A stretch of DNA of 7,809 bases from Prevotellaceae bacterium (GTDB lineage: Bacteria; Bacteroidota; Bacteroidia; Bacteroidales; UBA932): NCBI GenBank assembly GCA_031288855.1, contig JAITQQ010000028.1, positions 1 to 7,809 on the forward strand. Reading direction: 5' to 3'. The notes beneath the pieces were generated by a model. It worked only from the letters and a program-made list of their open reading frames with translations. It was not told where the DNA came from and ran no database searches. Below are positions 1-6,367 of this stretch, piece by piece (position 1 is the stretch's first letter; each line of letters begins with the position of its first letter). Made by a program: the position numbers and the translations under genes.

Positions 1-97
1 CAAGCTTTGGATAATGATAGCGCTGTAACTAACTGATTAACACAATTTTCGTGGGGGGGGGGGGGGGGGTAAATTAACGTATAATTAACAATGAATG
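1..97. other. Left-edge intergenic DNA, possible tail of an upstream gene
   Basis: No gene can be established here. On the + strand, frame 1 from the first base reads QALDNDSAVTN and stops at TGA 34-36, so the 3' end of a gene entering from the left is possible, but eleven codons cannot show it. On the - strand a frame beginning at the ATG complementary to 144-146 stays open to the window edge (48 codons). It reads through the G tract as a run of five prolines and otherwise looks like translated repeat and AT-rich DNA, so I do not call it a gene. The rest is AT-rich apart from the G17 tract. Confidence 0.3.
53..69. repeat. G17 homopolymer tract
   Basis: Seventeen consecutive G residues follow a GT dinucleotide and precede TAAATTAACG. 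The flanks are AT-rich, so the tract stands out strongly. Long G/C homopolymers are known slippage sites and in some bacteria act as phase-variation switches in promoters or reading frames. They are also places where sequencing and assembly make length errors. The exact length should therefore be treated as uncertain. Confidence 0.9.
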
Positions 98-128
98 CGG
101 TTAACGGGGAACGGTTAACGGGGAACGG
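98..128 (-). repeat. Heptamer repeat block, CCGTTNN on the minus strand
   Basis: On the + strand this is two tandem copies of a 14-bp unit (GGTTAACGGGGAAC, 99-112 and 113-126) plus flanking bases. Read on the - strand it resolves into 7-bp units: CCGTTCC, CCGTTAA, CCGTTCC, CCGTTAA, then CCG. The same heptamer family occurs in the opposite orientation further right (205-260). This block is the left arm of the imperfect inverted repeat described separately. Confidence 0.85.
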
Positions 129-170
129 CCATTTAGCGTTGGCCATTCTTCGTGTAGCGTTATTCGTTAA
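129..170 (+). repeat. Degenerate heptamer repeat block, plus orientation
   Basis: In 7-bp steps the + strand reads CCATTTA, GCGTTGG, CCATTCT, TCGTGTA, GCGTTAT, TCGTTAA. Each unit keeps a Y/G-C-R-T core related to CCGTT, and the block directly abuts the minus-oriented array ending at 128. The units are clearly more diverged than those at 205-260, so this block is a weaker call. It also contains a small GGCCA/TGGCC inverted repeat (127-131 with 140-144). Confidence 0.5.
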
Positions 171-204
171 TGATTTCATAAGGTTTCCGATGATATTTGT
201 CTTT

Positions 205-260
205 CCATTCTCCGTTTTTCGTTTTCCGTTCTCCATTTTCCGTTCTCCGTTAATCGGTTA
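205..260 (+). repeat. Heptamer repeat array, eight units in plus orientation
   Basis: In 7-bp steps from 205 the units are CCATTCT, CCGTTTT, TCGTTTT, CCGTTCT, CCATTTT, CCGTTCT, CCGTTAA, TCGGTTA. A 13-bp segment (TTTTCCGTTCTCC) occurs exactly at 222-234 and again at 236-248. The array is pyrimidine-rich on the + strand. Because 7 and 3 share no factor, the array translates in any frame as a 7-residue repeat (for example FPFSVFR then FPFSIFR). That explains the protein-like look of the spurious reading frame at 91-342. The layout resembles short tandemly repeated heptanucleotides described in other bacteria, but I cannot assign it to a named family. Confidence 0.85.
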
Positions 261-268
261 TGTCGTGG

Positions 269-299
269 CAAAGGTAAAAAAAGAATTTGAATTCCCCAA
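269..299 (-). promoter_or_regulatory. Candidate leftward Bacteroidetes promoter
   Basis: On the - strand there is ATTG (300-297), then 20 nt, then TACCTTTG (276-269). The latter is a full match to the Bacteroidetes -7 element TAnnTTTG, and the upstream TTG matches the -33 element at a usual spacing. Transcription would begin near 262 and read leftward through the heptamer arrays and the G tract (as C17). The target gene would lie beyond the left edge. No convincing - strand reading frame starts within the window, so the call rests on the motif alone. Confidence 0.45.
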
Positions 300-316
300 T
301 TACAAATTAATTTTTG

Positions 317-324
317 TAGATTTG
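317..324 (+). promoter_or_regulatory. Candidate -7 element of the dnaE promoter
   Basis: TAGATTTG matches the Bacteroidetes -7 consensus TAnnTTTG and lies 33 nt before the dnaE start codon, giving a predicted start of transcription around 331. No good -33 TTTG/TTG sits at the usual 19-21 nt; the nearest TTTG (286-289) is 27 nt away. The box overlaps the right half of an inverted repeat, TACAAA (301-306) with TTTGTA (313-318). Confidence 0.4.
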
Positions 325-357
325 TACATTATACCAATATAAATCTTTTTCACACGC

Positions 358-3300
358 ATGTCGCAATTTGTTCACTTGCACGTACACACCCAATATTCCA
401 TCCTCGACGGAGCGGCGCCCATCCACGCCTTATTCGAAAAGGCCAAGAACGACGGACAAACGGCGATGGCCATCACCGACCACGGAAACATGTTCGGCGT
501 AAAAGATTTTTTGAAACAGGCCAAAAAATTTCCCGAAATAAAACCCATTGTAGGATGCGAAGTGTATGTAAATCCCGAAGGCCGGCACGTGAAGCGCGGC
601 AAGGAAGACCAGAGCGCCAACCACCTCATCCTGCTTGCAAAAAACATCACAGGATACTACAATTTGGTGAAATTAGTGTCGCATGGCTACATTGAAGGTT
701 TTTACTACAAGCCGAAAATCGACCACGAGTTGTTGGAACAGTACCACGAAGGGCTCATTGCTTGCTCGGCTTGTTTGGCCGGCGAAGTGCCGCAGGCTAT
801 TCTGGCAAACAACCCGGAAAAGGCGGAAGAAATTATGTTGTGGTATAAACAACTGTTCGGCGATGATTACTATTTGGAAATACAACGGCACGAAACCGCC
901 GCCGCCAACGCCGACCGCACCGTGTACCCACAGCAGCAGGAAGCCATTGCGGGAATATTGAAGCTGGCGGAAAAACACGGCGTAAAAGTGATTGCCACCA
1001 ACGACGTGCACTTTGTGAATGCCGACGAAGCCGAAGCGCACGACCGGCTGATATGCCTGAATACCGGCTCCGACCTGAACGACGAAAAACGCATGCGCTA
1101 CACCAAGCAAGAGTACATGAAGACGCAGGCAGAAATGGCGGAAATTTTTAACGACGTTCCGGAAGCCATTGCAAACACACTGGAAGTAGCGGAAAAAATC
1201 GAAACATATAACATCGACAACAAACCCATTATGCCCAACTTTCCGCTCCCGGAGGGCTATTCCGATGCCGATGACTATTTGCGTTTCCTGACGTATGAAG
1301 GCGCTGAAAAACGATATGCGGAACTCACGCCGGCCATCAAAGAGCGCATAGATTTTGAGCTCGACACGGTGAAACACATGAAATTCCCAAGCTATTTTTT
1401 GATTGTGTGGGATTTCATCAAAGCCGCACGGAATATGGGCGTGTGGGTAGGTCCGGGACGCGGCTCGGCAGCCGGCTCGGTGGTGGCCTATTGTTTGGAA
1501 ATTACCGATATCGACCCCCTGAAATACGGACTGCTGTTTGAGCGCTTCCTCAACCCCGACCGCATCTCCATGCCCGACATGGATATTGACTTCGACGACG
1601 AAGGCCGGTCGAAAGTATTCAAATACGTAGAAGACAAATACGGAAAAGACCACGTGTCGCACGTGGTTACTTTCGGCACTATGGCTGCGAAGTCGGCTAT
1701 TCGCGATGTGGCGCGGGTAGAGAAGCTGCCGCTATCCGAATCCGACCGTTTGGCGAAAGCCATACCCATGCGGTGGGATAAAAAAACAAAAGAGGGAAAG
1801 CCCATTCCCATGACCATAAAAAACTGCATTGAGCATATTCAGGATTTAAAAGATGCGGCAGTATCGCCCGACCCCAGATATTGCAACACGATGCAGTATG
1901 CCGCACAGCTCGAAGGCTCTATACGCAGCACAGGCGTTCATGCGTGCGCCATCCTCATAGGCCGCAACAACCTGATGGAACACATCCCCATCAGCATGGC
2001 AAAAGACAAAAAAACAGGGGAAGAAATGTGGGTCAGCCAATACGAAGGGTCGTGCATCGAAGAAGTAGGCATGCTGAAAATGGACTTCCTGGGATTAAGC
2101 ACCCTGTCGATATTGAAAGAAGCGGTGGAAAACATCAAGAAGCGGCACGGCATACACATTGACATCAATGCCATTCCGCTCGACGACGAAAAAACTTACG
2201 AACTGTTTAGCCGCGGCGACTCGGTAGGCACGTTTCAATTTGAATCCGACGGCATGCGCAAGTGGCTGCGCGAATTGCGCCCCAACCGTTTCGAAGACCT
2301 TGTGGCGATGAATGCGCTGTACCGCCCCGGCCCGATGCAGTATATTCAAAAATTCATTGACTGCAAATATGGGCGCAAAGCCCTTCAATATGACTTGCCC
2401 GAAATGGAAGAAATACTGCGCGACACGTATGGCGTTACCGTATATCAGGAACAGGTGATGTTGCTGTCGCAAAAGTTAGCCAACTTCACGAAAGGAGAAG
2501 CCGACACACTCCGTAAAGCTATGGGCAAGAAACTGCGTAGCGAGCTCAACAAGATGCAGGACAAGTTTATTAAAGGAGCAACTGAGCAAGGCCACGACGA
2601 AAAAATATGCAAAAAAATATGGAGTGATTGGGAAGACTTCGCCGAATATGCATTCAACAAATCGCACTCGGTGTGCTATGCCTGGATAGGCTATCAAACC
2701 GCATACCTGAAAGCCAACTACCCCGCCGAATACATGGCGGCGGTGCTCAGCACAAACTTAGGCAAGATTGATGAAATCACGAAAGGCATCGACGAGTGTA
2801 AGCAAATGGGCATTGCCGTGTTGGTGCCCGATGTGAACGAAAGTTACCGCAAATTCACGGTGAACGCCGACGGAAATATCCGCTTCGGATTAGCCGCCAT
2901 CAAAGGCGTTGGCGCCAATGCGGTGGACATGGTTACCGAAGAGCGCGACACCAACGGGCCGTTCAAGTCCATCTTCGATTTTGTGGAGCGTGTAAACCTC
3001 AGCGCGGTAAACCGGAAATCTATGGAAGCTATGGTGTATGCCGGCGCTTTCGACAGGTTTAAAGAAATCAGCCGTGAACAATATTTTGTGGCCGACGCCA
3101 AAAACGAACTCTTCATAGACGCCCTGCTGCGCTACGGCAACAAGGCGCAAACAGACAAACTACAACACACCAATTCGCTGTTTGGCGGCGAACAAACCGT
3201 AGAAAAGAAAAAACCGAAAATCATGAATGCGCCGGAGCGCAACCTCTCGGAGCTGTTGAAACAAGAAAAAGAATTGGTGGGCATGTACCTGTCCGCCCAT

Positions 3301-4050
3301 CCCTTAGACGCCTACCATTTTGAAGTAAAACACTTCACCACACACACGATACAAGACATCGAAGATTTTCTTGTATGGAAAAACAGAGGGCAAATTGCCA
3401 AAAATGAAAACAACAAAACGGCAGAAGAAACAACAGAAGAGATGCCTGTTGTAGAGGAAATGGATGAAGACATCGACACGGAAGAACAAAAAAACCATGA
3501 AAAAACATTACGCGAAATGGAATCCCGGCAGGTTGCGGTAGCCGGCATGGTAACAGCAACACGCTCCGGAACATCAAAGACAGGAAAGCCTTGGGGAAAC
3601 ATTACTATAGAAGATTATTCCGGCGCTCATTCATTCATGCTGTTCGGAAAAGATTTTGAAGAAAATCTCAACTACTTTACCAACGCAGGAATTTTCGTGT
3701 TGGTGCGCTGCATCATGCAAAAGCGTTGGCGGGGCGAAAACGACACGCGGCCTGAAGAATGGGAAGCACGCATCAGGTCAATCCAGTTGCTCGACAATGT
3801 AAAGGATGAGGTGAAAGCCATTACCCTGTTGCTTCCGGTTACGGAACTCACGTCTTCTTTTGCACAGGAACTCGTCACACAGGTAGAAGCAAATAAAGAA
3901 GAAAAAGGAAAGACGGAACTGCGCATAAAATTTATTGACACACAGAATAGTGTATCGGTAGAAACATTTTCGCGCACGCACCGGATTACGTTGACTCCGG
4001 ATGTATTGGCATTCTTTGAAAAAGAAAATATACAATTTGAACTCGCTTAA
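358..4050 (+). CDS. dnaE: DNA polymerase III subunit alpha (DnaE1 type)
   Basis: This is the catalytic subunit of the replicative polymerase, which extends primers at the fork in the cytoplasm. The 1230-aa product starts at the first ATG after an in-frame TAA at 340-342. An N-terminal PHP domain (about 1-280) opens with HLHVHTQYS. It keeps candidate metal ligands H8, H10, D17, H42, E68, H89, a cysteine in SACLAGE (136-142), D216 and H218. The palm has GPGRGSAAGS (365-374), the catalytic pair D409/D411 in PDMDIDFD, and the third Asp, D576, in KMDFLGL. ALYRPGPM (653-660), YQEQVM (696-701) and YAFNKSHS (764-771) are family-typical fingers/palm segments. A helix-hairpin-helix region starts near RFGLAAIKGVG (842-852). 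TNSLFG (938-943) is a likely beta-clamp-binding motif. GMYLSAHPL (975-983) leads to an acidic linker (about 1009-1055) and an OB-fold (about 1056-1130). Length is close to E. coli DnaE (1160 aa) plus the linker. Confidence 0.97.
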   Translation: MSQFVHLHVHTQYSILDGAAPIHALFEKAKNDGQTAMAITDHGNMFGVKDFLKQAKKFPEIKPIVGCEVYVNPEGRHVKRGKEDQSANHLILLAKNITGYYNLVKLVSHGYIEGFYYKPKIDHELLEQYHEGLIACSACLAGEVPQAILANNPEKAEEIMLWYKQLFGDDYYLEIQRHETAAANADRTVYPQQQEAIAGILKLAEKHGVKVIATNDVHFVNADEAEAHDRLICLNTGSDLNDEKRMRYTKQEYMKTQAEMAEIFNDVPEAIANTLEVAEKIETYNIDNKPIMPNFPLPEGYSDADDYLRFLTYEGAEKRYAELTPAIKERIDFELDTVKHMKFPSYFLIVWDFIKAARNMGVWVGPGRGSAAGSVVAYCLEITDIDPLKYGLLFERFLNPDRISMPDMDIDFDDEGRSKVFKYVEDKYGKDHVSHVVTFGTMAAKSAIRDVARVEKLPLSESDRLAKAIPMRWDKKTKEGKPIPMTIKNCIEHIQDLKDAAVSPDPRYCNTMQYAAQLEGSIRSTGVHACAILIGRNNLMEHIPISMAKDKKTGEEMWVSQYEGSCIEEVGMLKMDFLGLSTLSILKEAVENIKKRHGIHIDINAIPLDDEKTYELFSRGDSVGTFQFESDGMRKWLRELRPNRFEDLVAMNALYRPGPMQYIQKFIDCKYGRKALQYDLPEMEEILRDTYGVTVYQEQVMLLSQKLANFTKGEADTLRKAMGKKLRSELNKMQDKFIKGATEQGHDEKICKKIWSDWEDFAEYAFNKSHSVCYAWIGYQTAYLKANYPAEYMAAVLSTNLGKIDEITKGIDECKQMGIAVLVPDVNESYRKFTVNADGNIRFGLAAIKGVGANAVDMVTEERDTNGPFKSIFDFVERVNLSAVNRKSMEAMVYAGAFDRFKEISREQYFVADAKNELFIDALLRYGNKAQTDKLQHTNSLFGGEQTVEKKKPKIMNAPERNLSELLKQEKELVGMYLSAHPLDAYHFEVKHFTTHTIQDIEDFLVWKNRGQIAKNENNKTAEETTEEMPVVEEMDEDIDTEEQKNHEKTLREMESRQVAVAGMVTATRSGTSKTGKPWGNITIEDYSGAHSFMLFGKDFEENLNYFTNAGIFVLVRCIMQKRWRGENDTRPEEWEARIRSIQLLDNVKDEVKAITLLLPVTELTSSFAQELVTQVEANKEEKGKTELRIKFIDTQNSVSVETFSRTHRITLTPDVLAFFEKENIQFELA

Positions 4051-4052
4051 AT

Positions 4053-4083
4053 TTTGATTAAAACAATATTATTGTTATCTTTG
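4053..4083 (+). promoter_or_regulatory. Bacteroidetes promoter for the NfeD-floA-zupT cluster
   Basis: TTTG (4053-4056), a 19-nt spacer and TATCTTTG (4076-4083) match both elements of the Bacteroidetes sigma-ABfr consensus at ideal spacing. Transcription would start near 4090, about a dozen bases before the ATG at 4103, so the leader is very short. The -33 box begins 3 nt after the dnaE stop codon, which suggests this cluster is transcribed separately from dnaE. I see no GC-rich hairpin terminator between the two. Confidence 0.8.
4062..4076. promoter_or_regulatory. Perfect 15-bp palindrome in the promoter spacer
   Basis: AACAATA, a central T, then TATTGTT form perfect 7-bp arms. The element fills the spacer between the -33 and -7 boxes and touches the first base of the -7 box. 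That is a position where a dimeric repressor would block RNA polymerase. AT-only palindromes are not rare in AT-rich DNA, so an operator role is an inference. As an RNA hairpin it would be weak, so a terminator role for dnaE is less likely. Confidence 0.5.
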
Positions 4084-4102
4084 ACAAAATAACCTTTCCG
4101 CA

Positions 4103-4570
4103 ATGGGGCTTATCATTACATTAATCATTATCGGCATTATGCTGCTGTTGCTCGAGCTGCTTGTCATTCCGGGCTTCGGCATCACAGGCATTCTTGGCAT
4201 CGCCGCATTGATTGGCGGCGTGGTGTTGTCATACACCACGCTCGGCACAACAGCCGGACACCTCACCTTATTTTCGTCGCTCGCAAGCTGCGGCATCGCA
4301 TTGTGGGTCATCATGCGTTCCAAGACGTGGAATAGGCTTTCGCTCAAAACAAATATCGACGACAAAGTAGATGTGTTGCCCGAACAAAAAGGCCTCAAAA
4401 CAGGCGACTGCGGCATAGCGCTCACACGCCTTGCCCCCATGGGAAAAGTACGCATAAACAATGTGGATGTGGAAGCCACTTCACGCGAAGGAATTATCAA
4501 CACCGGGCAAACGGTGGAAGTTGTAAAAATAGACGGAACAAAAATTATAGTAAAAACAAAAGACATATAA
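4103..4570 (+). CDS. Short NfeD-family membrane protein
   Basis: This 155-aa product is a small NfeD-type protein, the usual partner of SPFH/flotillin scaffold proteins at the cytoplasmic membrane. Three hydrophobic segments are visible: about 2-22, 26-46 and 53-71. The first two are joined by VIPGFGITGILG, a typical NfeD sequence. A soluble C-terminal part (about 95-153) has the pattern of the NfeD OB-fold: GDCGIALTRLAPMGKVRINN, then the EATSREGIINTGQTVEVV stretch and a final beta strand. The N-terminal ClpP-like serine protease domain of long NfeD proteins is absent, so this is the short, non-protease class. It is the first gene after the strong promoter and ends 3 nt before floA, so the two are almost certainly co-transcribed and probably coupled in translation. 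No Shine-Dalgarno sequence precedes the ATG, as is normal in this phylum. Confidence 0.9.
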   Translation: MGLIITLIIIGIMLLLLELLVIPGFGITGILGIAALIGGVVLSYTTLGTTAGHLTLFSSLASCGIALWVIMRSKTWNRLSLKTNIDDKVDVLPEQKGLKTGDCGIALTRLAPMGKVRINNVDVEATSREGIINTGQTVEVVKIDGTKIIVKTKDI

Positions 4571-4573
4571 ATT

Positions 4574-5533
4574 ATGGATACAACATTTTTCATTTGGGCA
4601 GCCGTAGCAATAGTCGGATTTTTTATCCTGATGTACTTCTTCCCCATTACCCTGTGGTTTCAAGCGTTAATTTCGGGCGTGCGCATCTCGTTGCTGCAAT
4701 TGGTGCTCATGCGTTGGCGGAAAGTGCCGCCAAGCACCATTGTCATGGCCATGATTACAGGCACAAAAGCCGGGTTGAAATTAGACGCCAACGCGTTGGA
4801 AGCCCACTATCTGGCCAAAGGGCATGTGCCGAAAGTAGTGAACGCACTCATTTCGGCTGACAAGGCAAACATCTCGCTCGATTTCAAAATGGCCGCTGCC
4901 ATTGACCTGGCGGGGCGCGACGTATTTGAAGCCGTGCAAATGTCGGTGAACCCGAAAGTAATCAACACGCCGCCTGTAACGGCTGTAGCGAAAAACGGCA
5001 TTCAGCTTATTGCAAAAGCGCGGGTAACGGTACGCGCCAACATCAAACAATTGGTTGGCGGGGCCGGCGAAGAAACCATCCTGGCGCGCGTAGGCGAAGG
5101 TATCGTATCAAGTATCGGCTCGGCCGACTCGCATGAGAGCGTATTGGAAAATCCCGATTCTATTTCACGCGTGGTGCTCAACAAAGGCTTGGACGCCGGC
5201 ACAGCGTTTGAAATTCTCTCTATCGACATTGCCGACATCGACATCGGACGCAACATTGGCGCTGTGCTGCAAATGGACCAAGCCAACGCCGATAAAAACA
5301 TCGCACAGGCACGTGCCGAAGAAAAACGCGCCATGGCCGTAGCCACCGAACAGGAGATGAAAGCCAAAGCACAAGAAGCGCGCGCCAAAGTGATTGAAGC
5401 CGAAGCGCAAATTCCCATGGCCATTGCAGAAGCATTCCGCAACGGAAACCTTGGCATTATGGATTATTACAAAATGCGCAACATACAAGCCGATACCGAT
5501 ATGCGCGAAAACATTACCAAGACGTCGAAATAA
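4574..5533 (+). CDS. floA: Flotillin-like protein FloA
   Basis: This 319-aa protein belongs to the FloA (formerly UPF0365) branch of SPFH/flotillin proteins, which oligomerise on the inner face of the cytoplasmic membrane and organise functional membrane microdomains. A hydrophobic membrane segment lies at about 5-23, followed by a second amphipathic or hydrophobic stretch (25-46). The SPFH/PHB-like core follows, with the characteristic [12 protein letters not shown] (87-98), [15 protein letters not shown] (126-140) and [20 protein letters not shown] (231-250). From about 238 to 285 the sequence is rich in Ala, Glu, Lys and Gln in a heptad-like pattern. This is the flotillin coiled coil thought to drive oligomerisation. 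The length is close to B. subtilis FloA. Position directly behind the NfeD gene is the conserved arrangement for this pair. The GC-rich codons match the neighbouring genes, and there is no sign of truncation. Confidence 0.95.
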   Translation: MDTTFFIWAAVAIVGFFILMYFFPITLWFQALISGVRISLLQLVLMRWRKVPPSTIVMAMITGTKAGLKLDANALEAHYLAKGHVPKVVNALISADKANISLDFKMAAAIDLAGRDVFEAVQMSVNPKVINTPPVTAVAKNGIQLIAKARVTVRANIKQLVGGAGEETILARVGEGIVSSIGSADSHESVLENPDSISRVVLNKGLDAGTAFEILSIDIADIDIGRNIGAVLQMDQANADKNIAQARAEEKRAMAVATEQEMKAKAQEARAKVIEAEAQIPMAIAEAFRNGNLGIMDYYKMRNIQADTDMRENITKTSK

Positions 5534-5545
5534 TTTCGGCGGGAA

Positions 5546-6340
5546 ATGGACGCCTCAACCGTACTAACGGCTTTCATACTGACCGCGCTGGCAGGCCTTT
5601 CTACCGGCATTGGGAGTTTAATTGCATTCGTCGCCCACAAGACAAATAAAAAGTTCCTGTGTTTTTCACTCGGGCTCTCCGCCGGCGTGATGATTTATGT
5701 TTCATTCATGGAAATGATGCCTTCGGCCAAAGACGAACTTGTTTCCGTGTTTGGAGATCGAATGGGCATTCTATACCTGCTCCTTGCCTTTTTGGGAGGC
5801 ATGGGGCTGATTACGTTAATCGACTTTCTGGTACCTGAATCCGGCAACCCGCACGAAATACACGGAGTGGAAGACATGAACAAGAAAGACCCTTTGCACC
5901 GCGTCGGTTTCATTGTGGCGCTTTCCATTGCCATTCACAATTTCCCCGAAGGAATTGCCACTTTCACTACGGCGCTGGGAAGCTTAGAGGTTGCTATCCC
6001 GATTAGTATTGCCATCGCCATCCACAACATTCCGGAAGGGATAGCCATTTCCGTACCTATTTACCACAGTACGGGCAACCGGAAAAAAGCCTTTGTCTAT
6101 TCCTTCCTCTCCGGCCTGGCAGAGCCGACAGGCGCACTGATTGCCTATCTGTTTCTGATGCCATTCTGGACATCATCCGTCAACGGCATTATTTTAGCCG
6201 TTGTTTCCGGCATCATGGTGTTTATTTCTTTGGATGAACTGTTGCCTTCGGCCGAAAAATATGGCGAACACCACATCTCCATTGCCGGCTTGGTAACCGG
6301 CATGGCCGTAATGGGATTCAGTTTATTTTTGTTTGCATGA
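5546..6340 (+). CDS. zupT: ZIP-family divalent metal transporter ZupT
   Basis: This 264-aa integral membrane protein imports zinc, and in studied members also iron, manganese or cobalt, across the cytoplasmic membrane. Eight hydrophobic segments are visible at about 6-30, 38-57, 72-95, 119-141, 147-170, 182-205, 212-229 and 244-263. The two signature metal-site motifs are present: HNFPEG (131-136) in the fourth segment and HNIPEG (160-165) in the fifth. E193 in GLAEPTGA and E231 in LDELLPSAEKYG are further conserved acidic positions. The loop between segments 3 and 4 is short and contains H103, H106 and H118, a modest form of the variable His-containing loop of ZIP proteins. The length matches E. 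coli ZupT (257 aa). It starts 12 nt after floA with no visible promoter between, so it is probably the third gene of the NfeD-floA transcript. I see no Zur-like site. Confidence 0.95.
   Translation: MDASTVLTAFILTALAGLSTGIGSLIAFVAHKTNKKFLCFSLGLSAGVMIYVSFMEMMPSAKDELVSVFGDRMGILYLLLAFLGGMGLITLIDFLVPESGNPHEIHGVEDMNKKDPLHRVGFIVALSIAIHNFPEGIATFTTALGSLEVAIPISIAIAIHNIPEGIAISVPIYHSTGNRKKAFVYSFLSGLAEPTGALIAYLFLMPFWTSSVNGIILAVVSGIMVFISLDELLPSAEKYGEHHISIAGLVTGMAVMGFSLFLFA
6324..6331 (+). promoter_or_regulatory. Weak candidate -7 element before the GH35 gene
   Basis: TATTTTTG fits TAnnTTTG and lies inside the last codons of zupT, 36 nt before the next ATG. No TTG sits at the expected 19-21 nt upstream (the nearest, 6290-6292, is 31 nt away). 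The bases also encode the hydrophobic zupT C-terminus, so chance is a real alternative. Confidence 0.2.
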
Positions 6341-6349
6341 TTTTTTTTT
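6341..6349 (+). other. T9 tract directly after the zupT stop
   Basis: Nine T residues immediately follow the TGA of zupT. No stem of useful stability precedes them, so this is not a standard intrinsic terminator. The tract could still reduce read-through into the GH35 gene or simply be AT-rich spacer. Confidence 0.3.
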
Positions 6350-6367
6350 AATAAAAAGTGGAAGATT

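Larger units (their letters stand above)
98..256. repeat. Imperfect long inverted repeat upstream of dnaE
   Basis: The 31-bp left arm (98-128) is the reverse complement of the 31-bp right arm (226-256) at 25 of 31 positions, with about 97 nt between them. Three of the six differences (122/232, 108/246 and 100/254) become G-U pairs in a + strand transcript, so 28 of 31 positions could pair in RNA. In a - strand transcript those three become A-C mismatches. The remaining differences are one C/A (119/235) and two U/U (116/238 and 115/239). Whether this fold is used, or simply follows from oppositely oriented repeats, cannot be told from one sequence. Confidence 0.7.

Noticed and set aside
3..146. 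Minus-strand frame open to the left edge, with a poly-Pro run from the G tract
   Set aside because: Composition is that of repeats and AT-rich spacer, only 48 codons are visible and no domain is recognisable. Kept only as a condition in the G-tract finding.
98..256. Insertion-sequence remnant or miniature transposon (MITE)
   Set aside because: The arms are internally repetitive, no target-site duplication is seen outside them (97 and 257 do not continue a direct repeat), and no transposase fragment lies between. A MITE is not excluded but is not supported.
98..260. CRISPR array
   Set aside because: Units are 7 bp and contiguous with no unique spacers, and no cas genes are present.
91..342. 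83-codon plus-strand reading frame upstream of dnaE
   Set aside because: Its middle is translated heptamer repeat (FPFSVFR FPFSIFR), it spans both candidate promoters, and no family is recognisable. The frame is open because the repeats lack stop codons.
673..1662. 329-codon minus-strand frame opposite dnaE
   Set aside because: It is antisense to a strongly conserved DnaE coding region and rich in Phe, Val and His, as expected for the reverse of its codons. It is a shadow frame.
4051..4102. Intrinsic terminator for dnaE
   Set aside because: The only inverted repeat is AT-only with a one-base centre and no following T tract. It fits better as part of the next promoter.
4075..4647. 190-codon minus-strand frame opposite the NfeD gene
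   Set aside because: The plus strand here has a clear NfeD protein with a consensus promoter. The antisense product is Met/Ser/Pro-rich and unrecognisable.
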